DNA of 64,000 bases from Taklimakanibacter lacteus (GTDB lineage Bacteria > Pseudomonadota > Alphaproteobacteria > Rhizobiales > Aestuariivirgaceae): NCBI GenBank assembly GCA_003576695.1, contig QOZQ01000004.1, forward strand, positions 62,001-126,000, read 5' to 3'. Below are positions 16,454 through 23,880 of this stretch, piece by piece. How positions within the stretch are numbered: the stretch's first letter is position 1; the number at the start of each line of letters is the position of its first letter. A model generated the notes under the pieces. That model was given only the letters and a program-made list of their open reading frames with translations. It made no database searches and was not told the DNA's origin. The position numbers were made by a program, and so were the translations under genes.

Positions 16454-18022
16454 ATGGCCATACATCCTCTTCTCGAAGACAGGGGCTTCACCGGTTTTCA
16501 CGCCAAGCAAATGGTGGAGAAAGCGCGCTGGGCGGCGGAAGCCTTCTCGACCTATGGCCGGCCTGAGGTCCTGAGAATTGCCAAGGCGGTCGCGGAAGCC
16601 GGATACGCCAAGGCCCAGAATTATGCCCAATGGGCGGTCGAGGAAACGGGCTTCGGCGTCGTCGAGCACAAGGCGATCAAGAACCAGGCCTGCTCGCGCG
16701 GCCTCTACGAGCTCTATCAGGACGAGGACTTCACCGGTACCAGGCTCGATGCGGAGCGCAAGATCCTGGAGATCGCGCGGCCGGCCGGCGTCGTCTTCGC
16801 GCTGACGCCCTCGACCAATCCGGTCGCCACCGTCTTCTACAAGATCATGCTGTGCCTGCTGACCCGCAATGCCATCATCATCTCGCCCCATCCGATGGCC
16901 AAGGCCTGCTGCGCCGATGCGGCGAAGCATCTCGCCCAGGCGGCCGAGGATGCGGGCGCCCCCGATGGTGTCATCCAGGTCATCAAGGAGCCCTCGCTCG
17001 CCATCGTCGAGACGGTGATGAAGTCCGACCGCATCGATGTGATCCTCGCCACCGGCGGCACGCCGGTGGTGCGCGCGGCCTATAGTTCCGGCAATCCGGC
17101 CATCGGCGTCGGGCCCGGCAATGTGCCGGCCTATGTCGATGAAACCGCCGATGTCGCGCAGGCGGCCAAAGCGATCGCCGACTCGAAGTCCTTCGACAAC
17201 GGCATATTGTGCACCAATGAGAGCGCCATCATTGCCCATGGCGCCATTGCAGCCGCGCTCGAGCAGGAGCTCAAGCGCAATGGCTGCCATGTGTGCAGCA
17301 CGGAGGAACGCGACCTCCTCGAAAAGACCCTGTTTCCGGGGGCTAAGTTCGACATCGCATTGATCGGCAAGAATGCCGAGATCATCGCGCAGCAGGCCGG
17401 GTTCCGGGTGGCGCCGCGCACCAGGGTCCTGGTGGCGCCGCTCGAGCGCATCGGCGACGACTATCCTCTGAGCCGCGAAAAGCTCTGCCCGGTCATCGGC
17501 CTTTATGTGGCGGCGACGCGCGAAGCGGCGATGATCGCCTGCCGGGCGATGACGCGGCGCTCGGGCGGCGGGCATTCGGCGGCGATCCATGCGAAGGACG
17601 CCAGCATCATCCGGCGCTTCGGCGAAGAGATGAATGTGCTGCGCATCAGCGTCAATGTCGGCAACAGCCTGGGCGCTTCCGGCTTCGAGACGCATCTGGC
17701 GCCGACCATGACGATCGGCACCGGCTATTTCGGCCGAAGCTCGGTGGCCGAGAATGTCGGGCCGCAGCATCTGGTGCAATGGGTGAAGATGGCGTGGAAC
17801 AAGGACGAGCGCGTCGCGATGCCGTCCTTCGCTGACGTCCATCCAAACGAGAAGCCGCATATCGGCACGCCGCCCAAGGGCGATATCGACTATGATTTCG
17901 GCAATCACCCGCCGGGTGTCGCCTCGCCAACCGTCGCGAGAGCGTCGGGAGAGGGCGATGACATCAGAGCCGAGATCCGCCGCATCATCCTCGAAGAGCT
18001 CAAGGAGCTGACGAGGCGCTGA
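16454..18022 (+). CDS. Acylating aldehyde dehydrogenase with C-terminal encapsulation peptide
   Basis: A 522-residue CoA-acylating aldehyde dehydrogenase of the PduP/EutE type, oxidising an aldehyde such as propionaldehyde to its acyl-CoA with NAD. The nucleophile is C253 in DNGILCTNES; LTPSTNPVAT and GVGPGNVPAY are family segments. After a Gly/Pro/Ala-rich linker (about 484-498) the last 24 residues (DDIRAEIRRIILEELKELTR) form a short amphipathic helix like the encapsulation peptides that target cargo to BMC shells. No good ribosome site precedes the ATG. First gene of the shell operon; its stop overlaps the next ATG (TGATG). Confidence 0.93.
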   Translation: MAIHPLLEDRGFTGFHAKQMVEKARWAAEAFSTYGRPEVLRIAKAVAEAGYAKAQNYAQWAVEETGFGVVEHKAIKNQACSRGLYELYQDEDFTGTRLDAERKILEIARPAGVVFALTPSTNPVATVFYKIMLCLLTRNAIIISPHPMAKACCADAAKHLAQAAEDAGAPDGVIQVIKEPSLAIVETVMKSDRIDVILATGGTPVVRAAYSSGNPAIGVGPGNVPAYVDETADVAQAAKAIADSKSFDNGILCTNESAIIAHGAIAAALEQELKRNGCHVCSTEERDLLEKTLFPGAKFDIALIGKNAEIIAQQAGFRVAPRTRVLVAPLERIGDDYPLSREKLCPVIGLYVAATREAAMIACRAMTRRSGGGHSAAIHAKDASIIRRFGEEMNVLRISVNVGNSLGASGFETHLAPTMTIGTGYFGRSSVAENVGPQHLVQWVKMAWNKDERVAMPSFADVHPNEKPHIGTPPKGDIDYDFGNHPPGVASPTVARASGEGDDIRAEIRRIILEELKELTRR

Positions 18023-18633
18023 TGGCCAAGCTCCGTTCCTATATCTTCATCGATCAATTGCAGTCCGGCACCATGTGCTATCTGGGCTCGTTCTGCCGGG
18101 GGTTCCTGCCGCGCGCCAATATGGCGGCGATCGTCATCGAAGTGGCGCCAGGCCTCGATATCGAGCCTTTGACCGATATCGCGGTCAAGACCGTCGATGT
18201 GAAGCCCGGCATCCTGGTGGTCGAAAGGCAGTTCGGCTATCTCGAATTCCATTCGCATTCGACCGCTTCGGTCAGGGCGGCCGGCGATGCCATACTGGCG
18301 GAGCTCGGCTCGAACGAGAAGGATGCGCTGAAGCCGGAGATCCTGGCATCCAAGATCGTCAAGCGCGTCGACAATTATCATGCGCTCCTCATCAACCGGA
18401 ACAAGTCGGGCTCGATGATCCTGCCGAGCGAATCGCTCTTCGTCCTTGAGATGCAGCCGGCAGCCTATGCCATCCTCGCCGCCAACGAGGCGGAGAAGGC
18501 GGCCAATGTCAAAGTCGTCGACTACCGGATGATGGGCGCCACCGGGCGGGTCTATCTCTCGGGCGAGGAAAGCAATATCAGAGCCGCCGCGCACGCGGCC
18601 GAGCAGGCCCTTGAGCTCCGGAGGGCAGCATGA
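18022..18633 (+). CDS. BMC shell protein, tandem-domain (BMC-T) 1
   Basis: A 203-residue protein with two BMC folds in one chain, forming pseudohexameric trimers in the shell. MAAIVIEVAPGLDIEPLTD and RQFGYLEFHSH mark the first domain; SESLFVLEMQPAAYAILAAN and GATGRVYLSGEE mark the second. It is paralogous to the protein at 19699 (shared PGIL-x-x-ERQFG-x-LE-x-HS). It starts inside the ALDH stop codon and overlaps the next gene by 4 bases, so translation is coupled. Likely a gated pore for larger substrates or cofactors; that role is inferred. Confidence 0.9.
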   Translation: MAKLRSYIFIDQLQSGTMCYLGSFCRGFLPRANMAAIVIEVAPGLDIEPLTDIAVKTVDVKPGILVVERQFGYLEFHSHSTASVRAAGDAILAELGSNEKDALKPEILASKIVKRVDNYHALLINRNKSGSMILPSESLFVLEMQPAAYAILAANEAEKAANVKVVDYRMMGATGRVYLSGEESNIRAAAHAAEQALELRRAA

Positions 18634-19109
18634 GCGGCATTTCCTCGGACGAGATCCGCCAGCTGGTGCGCGATGCCTTGCGCGAGCTGCTGCCGGGGGT
18701 GGGCAAGGCGAGGCCCGAAACCGGGGGCGGCGGCACGCTGCTCGCCCGTCTCAGATCGGCCCTGCTCGATCCCAAATCGGCGCGCGTCGACGTCAAGCTC
18801 GACACCGCGGCGGATCTCAGGAGCTTCGCGCGCGATCTTCTGCAGGCGCCGGAAGACATCAAGACCGGCATACTGTCGGGCCGGATCGAGCTCGGCATCG
18901 CCTCCCAAGGCGCCGTGAGTGCTGCCGTACCAGTGGCGGCGCGCCGGAGCCAGCATCAGATTTCGAAAGGGGTGGTGACGGAGATCATGGTGGCCGAGAT
19001 CGGCAAGAGCCATGACCGCCTCGTCATCGGCAAGGGCGTCGTCGTGACGCCGCTCGCGCGCGACAGAGCGCGCGAGGTGAAGCTTGAAATCGTGAGGGAC
19101 CGCTCATGA
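18630..19109 (+). CDS. BMC-associated protein of unknown function with N-terminal encapsulation-like helix
   Basis: A 159-residue protein I do not recognise as a named family. Residues 6-20 (SDEIRQLVRDALRELLPG) form an amphipathic helix strikingly like the ALDH C-terminal targeting helix, followed by a Gly-rich linker (around 26-34). The middle (50-95) is mixed alpha/beta, and the C-terminus has GKGVVVTPLARDRARE, a G-x-x-VTP-x-ARD motif that recurs in several BMC-associated proteins. It overlaps both neighbours by 4 bases inside the shell operon. It is likely a lumenal or shell-bound component (enzyme, scaffold or cofactor-related); no catalytic residues can be assigned. Confidence 0.75.
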   Translation: MSGISSDEIRQLVRDALRELLPGVGKARPETGGGGTLLARLRSALLDPKSARVDVKLDTAADLRSFARDLLQAPEDIKTGILSGRIELGIASQGAVSAAVPVAARRSQHQISKGVVTEIMVAEIGKSHDRLVIGKGVVVTPLARDRAREVKLEIVRDRS

Positions 19110-19384
19110 AGACAGGAATAGTCGTTGGAAAAGTCTGGGCCACGAAGCGCCTGGCCGAACTGCCGGGGGGCGCGCTGCTCGAAGTCGCCGGCGAGGAAGA
19201 GGGCGGCGCGGGCGAGCGTATGATCGCGTTCGATCCGCTGGGCGCCGGCGTGGGGGAGCGCGTGCTGGTCACGCAGGGCTCCGTCGCCAAAGCATGGTTC
19301 AGGGACGGCAACAATGTCGTCGATGCGCTGGTCATCGGCATTCTCGATGAGCAGGCTTCGTCAAAGCCATCCCGGAAAACTTGA
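19106..19384 (+). CDS. BMC vertex protein (EutN/CcmL, BMC-P)
   Basis: A 92-residue EutN/CcmL-family protein that caps shell vertices as a pentamer. The N-terminal MKTGIVVGKVWATKR and the AFDPLGAGVGERVLVTQGS segment are the family signature, and DALVIGILD closes the barrel. It overlaps the upstream unknown protein by 4 bases. Standard length for the family. Confidence 0.93.
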   Translation: MKTGIVVGKVWATKRLAELPGGALLEVAGEEEGGAGERMIAFDPLGAGVGERVLVTQGSVAKAWFRDGNNVVDALVIGILDEQASSKPSRKT

Positions 19385-19413
19385 TTTAGTCAGATTGCGA
19401 AAAGGAGGACAAC

Positions 19414-19689
19414 ATGTCTAACGCAATTGGTTTTGTCGAAACGCGTGGCTTCGTCGCGGCCTTTGCCGCCGGCGATGCGATGGTGAAGGCCGCGAATGTC
19501 ACGATCATCGGACGCGAGCAGGTCGGCGCCGGCCTCGTCTCGGTGCAGGTGCAAGGCGATGTCGGCGCCGTGAAGGCGGCGACGGAAGCCGGCGCCGAAG
19601 CCGCGCGCAATGTCGGCGAAGTGGTGTCGGTGCATGTCATTCCGCGTCCGCATCCCGATGTCATCAAGCATTTCGGCACCGCGAAGTAA
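19414..19689 (+). CDS. BMC shell hexamer protein (BMC-H)
   Basis: A 91-residue single-domain BMC protein that tiles shell facets as hexamers. [20 protein letters not shown] is the typical start, and [15 protein letters not shown] carries the central pore loop with small residues (GAG). A strong ribosome site (AAAGGAGG) precedes the ATG, consistent with the high expression of a major shell protein. 29 bases separate it from the vertex protein gene. Confidence 0.95.
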   Translation: MSNAIGFVETRGFVAAFAAGDAMVKAANVTIIGREQVGAGLVSVQVQGDVGAVKAATEAGAEAARNVGEVVSVHVIPRPHPDVIKHFGTAK

Positions 19690-19698
19690 TCTTTCGCC

Positions 19699-20325
19699 GT
19701 GGCGGAGCTGCGCGTCTATCTCAAGCTTGTTGCCCTCAAGCGGCAGTTCGCCGCCTATATGGGATCGCCGACCCGCGCGCGGGGCTATGTGCCGCTCGAG
19801 GGCATGCATTCGCTGATCATCGAGATAGCCCCGGCGCTCGCCATCCATCATGTGAGCGATGTGGCGCTGAAGTCGGTGCCGGAGGCGGAGCCCGGCATTC
19901 TCTATACCGAGCGGCAGTTCGGCATCCTCGAGCTGCATTCCTTCGACATGGACCATGTCGACAAAGCGGGTGCTGCGGTGCTGAAGGCGATCGGCCGGAA
20001 GCCTGAGGACCAGCTCAAGCCGCAGCTGCTGTTCGCCGAGATCGTGCCGGAAGTGACCGACAGCCACGCCGTCATCCTCAACCGCAACCGCGAAGCCTCG
20101 ATGATCCTGCCGGGCCAGTCGCTGCTCCTGGTCGAGATGATGCCGGCACTCTTCGCCGCCTATGCGGCGAACGAGGCCGAGAAGGTGGCGCCCGACGCTA
20201 CGCTGGTCGATTGCCAGATGATCGGCGCCTCGGGGCGGCTGTTCATGGCGGGCGAGAAGGCTGAGCTCGAAAAGGCACGCGAGCATATCGTCGGCATGCT
20301 GGGGACGATCAAGGGACGCGGTTGA
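19699..20325 (+). CDS. BMC shell protein, tandem-domain (BMC-T) 2
   Basis: A 208-residue tandem BMC-domain protein paralogous to the one at 18022: the stretches SLIIEIAPALAIHHVSD, PGILYTERQFGILELHS and ASMILPGQSLLLVEMMP align with it through both domains. It starts with GTG 9 bases after the hexamer gene. With one pentamer, one hexamer and two trimers the operon has a complete minimal shell set. Its N-terminal 35 residues differ most from the paralogue, suggesting a different pore or partner. Confidence 0.9.
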   Translation: MAELRVYLKLVALKRQFAAYMGSPTRARGYVPLEGMHSLIIEIAPALAIHHVSDVALKSVPEAEPGILYTERQFGILELHSFDMDHVDKAGAAVLKAIGRKPEDQLKPQLLFAEIVPEVTDSHAVILNRNREASMILPGQSLLLVEMMPALFAAYAANEAEKVAPDATLVDCQMIGASGRLFMAGEKAELEKAREHIVGMLGTIKGRG

Positions 20326-20407
20326 CCCAACAACAATAGGAAAGTCCGACGAACTCATGCTATTCATCCGGCTGATCGCGACGATCGGATTTCGGGAGTT
20401 GATGAGC

Positions 20408-21439
20408 ATGCGGCTGAATTCGAAGATCCTCTGGCTTTTCTGTTTCCTGATCGCCGTGCCGAGCCTGCTGACCGCGGCAAGCGCGCGCGCCGAGGTTGCC
20501 CTCGATGGTTCCTTTGTCGCGGGCGCGAATTGCAGCGCCTTCCAGTCGATCAAGAAGCAGGCAAATCCGGTGGCGCTCGAGGCCGGGCGTTCCTATCAGA
20601 TCGTCGCCGGCAACAAGGACGCCGCCACCCACTTCCTCATCATCGTGCCCGGCGCCTCGCCGGAACGGCGCTGGGCGCCGGTCGGCTGTGGCACACGTCA
20701 GGGCGGTGAGCCCATGGATCAGGCGACGGCGCCTGAGCCCAAGCCGGATGACGGCCAGGTATCCGGCAAGAAACAGGGCGATCTGCGCACGCAATATGTG
20801 CTGGCGGCGAGTTGGCAGCCGGCTTTCTGCGAGACCAAGCCCGACAAGGTGGAATGCCGGACGCAGACGGCGGAACGCTTCGATGCCAGCCATTTCGCGC
20901 TGCATGGCCTGTGGCCGCAACCGCGCAACCAGGCTTATTGCAATGTCGATCGCGCGGATATCGAGGACGACAAGTCCGGCCGCTGGGCCGATCTGCCGGA
21001 AGTGACATTGTCTGCGCCGGTGAGCGATGAGCTCAAATCCGTGATGCCGGGCACCCAGTCGCATCTCGAGCGGCATGAATGGATCAAGCACGGCACCTGC
21101 TATGGCGCGCCCATGGAAGAATATTTCGCCGATGCGCTTGGGGTCATGCGGGCGCTCAACGGGTCCGCCGTGCAGGAGTTGTTCGCCAGCCGCATCGGCC
21201 AGTTCCTGTCCTTCGACGATATCCGCAAGGCCTTCGACCAGAGCTTCGGCGAGGGCGCCGGCAGGCGTGTGCGCATGCAATGCGCACGCGACAAGGGCCG
21301 GCTTGTCATCTCCGAGCTCACCATCGGCCTCACCGGCAACATCACGCCCGACTCGCCGCTGAAGGACCTGATCGCCGCCGCCGCGCCGACCAAATCGGAA
21401 TGCCCGGGCGGCATCGTCGACGTGGCGGGGCAGCAATAG
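20408..21439 (+). CDS. RNase T2 family secreted ribonuclease
   Basis: A 343-residue protein with a Sec signal peptide (ILWLFCFLIAVPSLLTAASA then RAE) and a ribonuclease T2 domain. Both catalytic signatures are intact: FALHGLWPQ (CAS I) and HEWIKHGTC (CAS II), with several cysteines for disulfides. About 95 residues precede the catalytic domain. GGGAG nine bases before 20408 favours that ATG; 20402 is the alternative. Expected to act in the periplasm or outside as a non-specific RNase. It follows the BMC operon by 82 bases but has no functional link. Confidence 0.9.
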   Translation: MRLNSKILWLFCFLIAVPSLLTAASARAEVALDGSFVAGANCSAFQSIKKQANPVALEAGRSYQIVAGNKDAATHFLIIVPGASPERRWAPVGCGTRQGGEPMDQATAPEPKPDDGQVSGKKQGDLRTQYVLAASWQPAFCETKPDKVECRTQTAERFDASHFALHGLWPQPRNQAYCNVDRADIEDDKSGRWADLPEVTLSAPVSDELKSVMPGTQSHLERHEWIKHGTCYGAPMEEYFADALGVMRALNGSAVQELFASRIGQFLSFDDIRKAFDQSFGEGAGRRVRMQCARDKGRLVISELTIGLTGNITPDSPLKDLIAAAAPTKSECPGGIVDVAGQQ

Positions 21440-21455
21440 GAAGACGAGAGCTTTA

Positions 21456-21824
21456 TTAATCCTCGTGAAAGCCTGAATGCTTCGATGTATCTGCCGAGGA
21501 TGTATTTCCCGACAGCTCGGCAAAGTTGGTGATCTTGACGGTATGATTGCGGAAGCGTGCAACGATCTCCAACTCGCCACCCATGGCCTCGATGAACCGA
21601 CGAAGCGTGCTGACATACATATCAGCGCGTTTCTCAATTTTGGCGACCGATCCTTGCCCTATCTGAAGCGTCTGTCCGATTTCCTCCTGTGACAGCTTGA
21701 GGGCGCGGCGGATTTCGGCAAGGTCCATTTCCTCATCGAGACGCAATGCCTCTGCTTCGGCCTTGGCCTTTGCCTCAGGCGACATGCGGGCGCGCAATTC
21801 CGCGAATGAATGTCTACCTGCCAT
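21456..21824 (-). CDS. XRE family antitoxin (HigA-like)
   Basis: A 122-residue protein with an XRE helix-turn-helix (LKLSQEEIGQTLQIGQGSVA around residues 43-62) followed by a short acidic and Ser/Thr-rich tail. It overlaps the toxin gene by 11 bases and follows it, the toxin-first order of HigBA-type systems. It should neutralise the RelE-like toxin and repress the operon, probably through the 35-base palindrome at 22174-22208. Confidence 0.85.
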   Translation of the reverse strand: MAGRHSFAELRARMSPEAKAKAEAEALRLDEEMDLAEIRRALKLSQEEIGQTLQIGQGSVAKIEKRADMYVSTLRRFIEAMGGELEIVARFRNHTVKITNFAELSGNTSSADTSKHSGFHED

Positions 21825-22155
21825 CGTCTTTCTCCTTTTCCAATTCCACCAGATGTATGTCGTAGAGAGCGTCAGCTATTGGAATCATCCGGTGATAGAA
21901 ACGTTTGTCGCCGGTCTTATCGCCACCAATGAGCAATATCGCCATGCGACGCGGATCGAAGGCGTAAAACACCCGCAAGGGTCTGCCGCCGCTCTGCACA
22001 CGCAATTCCCGCATATGGGCGTGGCGTGATCCGGTGACGCCGCTCGAATAGGGAAAAGGCAGGTTGGGGCCACGCTGCTCCAGTTTGCGGACATGGGCGG
22101 CGATGCTGATCTGCTCGGCTTCGGTCAGGGTTTCCCCACCACTCGCCGAACTCAT
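21814..22155 (-). CDS. RelE/HigB-like toxin, N-terminus altered by a frameshift
   Basis: As read from the ATG at 22155 the product is 113 residues, with the toxin core LTEAEQISIAAHVRKLEQRG, HMRELRVQSGGRPLRVFYAF and LLIGGDKTG. The family normally starts MEWPVEYTDEFGEWW, and exactly this is encoded from an ATG at 22180 but one frame off. Removing one G from the GGGG run (22134-22137) joins the two as EWWETLTEAEQ. The gene therefore carries a +1 frameshift, or the read has a homopolymer error. The shortened form lacks the first beta strand and may be inactive as an mRNA endonuclease. Confidence 0.82.
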   Translation of the reverse strand: MSSASGGETLTEAEQISIAAHVRKLEQRGPNLPFPYSSGVTGSRHAHMRELRVQSGGRPLRVFYAFDPRRMAILLIGGDKTGDKRFYHRMIPIADALYDIHLVELEKEKDDGR

Positions 22156-22173
22156 CGGTGTATTCGACCGGCC

Positions 22174-22208
22174 ATTCCATTAAAGGAATAGTATTCCTTT
22201 AATGGAAT
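22174..22208. promoter_or_regulatory. Perfect 35-base palindrome, toxin-antitoxin operator
   Basis: ATTCCATTAAAGGAATA (22174-22190) and its exact reverse complement (22192-22208) flank one central base. Each half is itself a near-palindrome (TTCC-N6-GGAA), so there may be two operator sites 19 bases apart. It covers the ancestral toxin start codon at 22180, fitting autorepression by the antitoxin. Confidence 0.75.
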
Positions 22209-22232
22209 AAGTCAAGGATTATCCTCGAGGTG

Positions 22233-23012
22233 TCACGCCTGGTTTATGGCGTCCATAGACTCAGGGAGGATCTGCCCGCCATCGACGATGATCGTCTGGC
22301 CGGTCACATAGCCCGCTTCCCGGGTCGCGAAATAAAGCGCGGCATAGCCGATGTCCTCCACGACGCCGAGGCGCTTCAAGGGGATCGACGCCGCCATGGA
22401 CTTCTCATAGTCGGGACCGAGATCGGTGAGGCCCTCGGTCTTGATATTGCCCGGCAGGACGGCATTGACGGTGATGCCGTATTTGGCGAGCTCGATGCAG
22501 GCGGTGCGCATGAAGCCGAGCTGGCCGGCTTTGGTGGCGCCATAATGCGTCCAGCCGGGAAAGCCCGTCACCGGGCCGGTGATCGAGGAGGTGAGGATGA
22601 TGCGGCCCTCGCCGCTTTTCTTGAGCGCCGGGAGGCAGGCTTTCACCGACAGGAAGGTGCCCTTGAGATTGGTGTCGACGGTGATGTCCCAGGTCTCGTC
22701 CGACATGTCCTCGATCTTCACCTGCGGGAAGATGCCGGCATTGGCGCACAGCACGTCGAGGCCGCCATGCACCTTGACCGCGTAGTCGGCCGCCTTCTGC
22801 ATGCTCCTGAAGTCGGTGACGTCGGCGGCGAAGGCGGCAGCCTTGCCGCCGGCCTTCACCAGCTCATCGGCGCAGGCCCTGGCGCCATCCTCGTGGCGTG
22901 CGGTGATCAGCACCTTGCAGCCCGACTTGGCGAAGACGCGCGCAATGCCCTTGCCGATGCCCTTGCTGCCGCCGGTGACGAGTACCGATTTGTCCTTCAG
23001 TGACGAAAACAT
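22233..23012 (-). CDS. SDR family oxidoreductase (FabG-like)
   Basis: A 259-residue classical SDR: TGGSKGIG near residue 13, CANAGIF in place of NNAG, the S-Y-K triad with YGATK near 162, and C-terminal IIVDGGQ. It is downstream of and on the same strand as the polyamine-type ABC permease genes (72-base gap), so it may act on that transporter's substrate. It resembles sugar/polyol dehydrogenases; specificity is unknown. Confidence 0.86.
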   Translation of the reverse strand: MFSSLKDKSVLVTGGSKGIGKGIARVFAKSGCKVLITARHEDGARACADELVKAGGKAAAFAADVTDFRSMQKAADYAVKVHGGLDVLCANAGIFPQVKIEDMSDETWDITVDTNLKGTFLSVKACLPALKKSGEGRIILTSSITGPVTGFPGWTHYGATKAGQLGFMRTACIELAKYGITVNAVLPGNIKTEGLTDLGPDYEKSMAASIPLKRLGVVEDIGYAALYFATREAGYVTGQTIIVDGGQILPESMDAINQA

Positions 23013-23045
23013 GAATGAGCCCTCTCTATTACGTTCATTTTACGC

Positions 23046-23085
23046 GCTTCCTTGTCGCGAAAGTCGAGCAACTTTCGCGGGAAGC
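23046..23085. repeat. Small palindromic repeat with CGC-AAAGT core, copy A
   Basis: GCTTCC-N4-CGCGAAAGT (23046-23064) pairs with ACTTTCGCG-GGAAGC (23071-23085) around a 6-base loop. Related palindromes with core C-CAAAGT/ACTTTGG lie at 28161-28209 and 55340-55383. Between the SDR start and the permease stop. Confidence 0.6.
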
Positions 23086-23876
23086 TAAGACTGCGCCCGC
23101 CGGCGCAAGGTGATCAGCCAGTAGCCGCCGAGCAGGAGCAAGGCGGCCCCGAAGGTCGACACGGTGCCGAGCACCGGCACGCCCGGCGTGTAGCCCGCCA
23201 CCATCTTGGCATAGAGATATTCGGGGATCGTCGTGTCGGCGCCGTCGGTGTAGAGCGAGAGCGGGAAGTTGCCCCAGGAGAGCAGGAAGGCGAAGAGCGA
23301 GCCCGACACGATGCCGGGGAGCAGCACGGGCAAGGTCACTTCGCGGAAGACCTGGAAACGCGAGGCGCCCAGATCGAAGGCCGCTTCCTCGAGCGCCGGA
23401 TCGAAGCTGTAGACCTGGATCGAGATGACGAGCGTCACCACCGGAATGATCCAGACGAGATGGGCGAAGACCGCCGTCATCCATGACATCTGGAGCCCGA
23501 TGGCGTTGAACCACAGGAGAAGCGCCAGGCCCAGCACCGATTGCGGGAAGAAGATCGGCAGCAGCACGATCTTCTGGAACAGCGTGCGGCCCTTCCAGTT
23601 GTAGCGCGCAAAAGCCAGCGCGCCGAAGAAGGCGATGGCGACGGCAATCACCGTGACGCAGAGCGCAATGGTGATCGAGGTCTTGAACAATTGGTGGATC
23701 TCGATCGAATCGAAGGTCTTGCGCCACCAGTCGAGACCCCATTTCTGGATCGGGAACAGGAAATAGCGGCTCGAAGTCAGCGAGGCGAGCAGAATGCACA
23801 TAGCCGGGAGATAGATGAAAACCAGGACCGCCAGGGTCCAGGCCCAGATCAAGGCATGGCGTGAACGTTCGCTCAT
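23085..23876 (-). CDS. Polyamine/opine-type ABC transporter permease (PotC-like)
   Basis: A 263-residue inner-membrane permease with about six helices and the EAA cytoplasmic loop (EEAAFDLGASRFQVFREVTLP) that contacts the ATPase. The start at 23876 is chosen because GGTGAGG precedes it and it lies 4 bases past the upstream permease stop; the longer form would overlap that gene. Partner of the permease at 23881. Confidence 0.9.
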   Translation of the reverse strand: MSERSRHALIWAWTLAVLVFIYLPAMCILLASLTSSRYFLFPIQKWGLDWWRKTFDSIEIHQLFKTSITIALCVTVIAVAIAFFGALAFARYNWKGRTLFQKIVLLPIFFPQSVLGLALLLWFNAIGLQMSWMTAVFAHLVWIIPVVTLVISIQVYSFDPALEEAAFDLGASRFQVFREVTLPVLLPGIVSGSLFAFLLSWGNFPLSLYTDGADTTIPEYLYAKMVAGYTPGVPVLGTVSTFGAALLLLGGYWLITLRRRAQS

Positions 23877-23880
23877 GGCC

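Noticed and set aside
16361-17908. Long antisense reading frame (515 codons) opposite the ALDH gene
   Set aside because: High GC makes long antisense frames common; the product is Arg/His/Gly-rich without domains, and the ALDH frame has clear motifs.
20357-21439. RNase T2 as part of the BMC operon
   Set aside because: It has a secretion signal and a separate ribosome site; no plausible role in the compartment.
22233-23012. SDR as the missing amino-alcohol dehydrogenase of the BMC pathway
   Set aside because: It is on the opposite strand in the ABC permease group, lacks a targeting helix and lacks the TGTCAA element.
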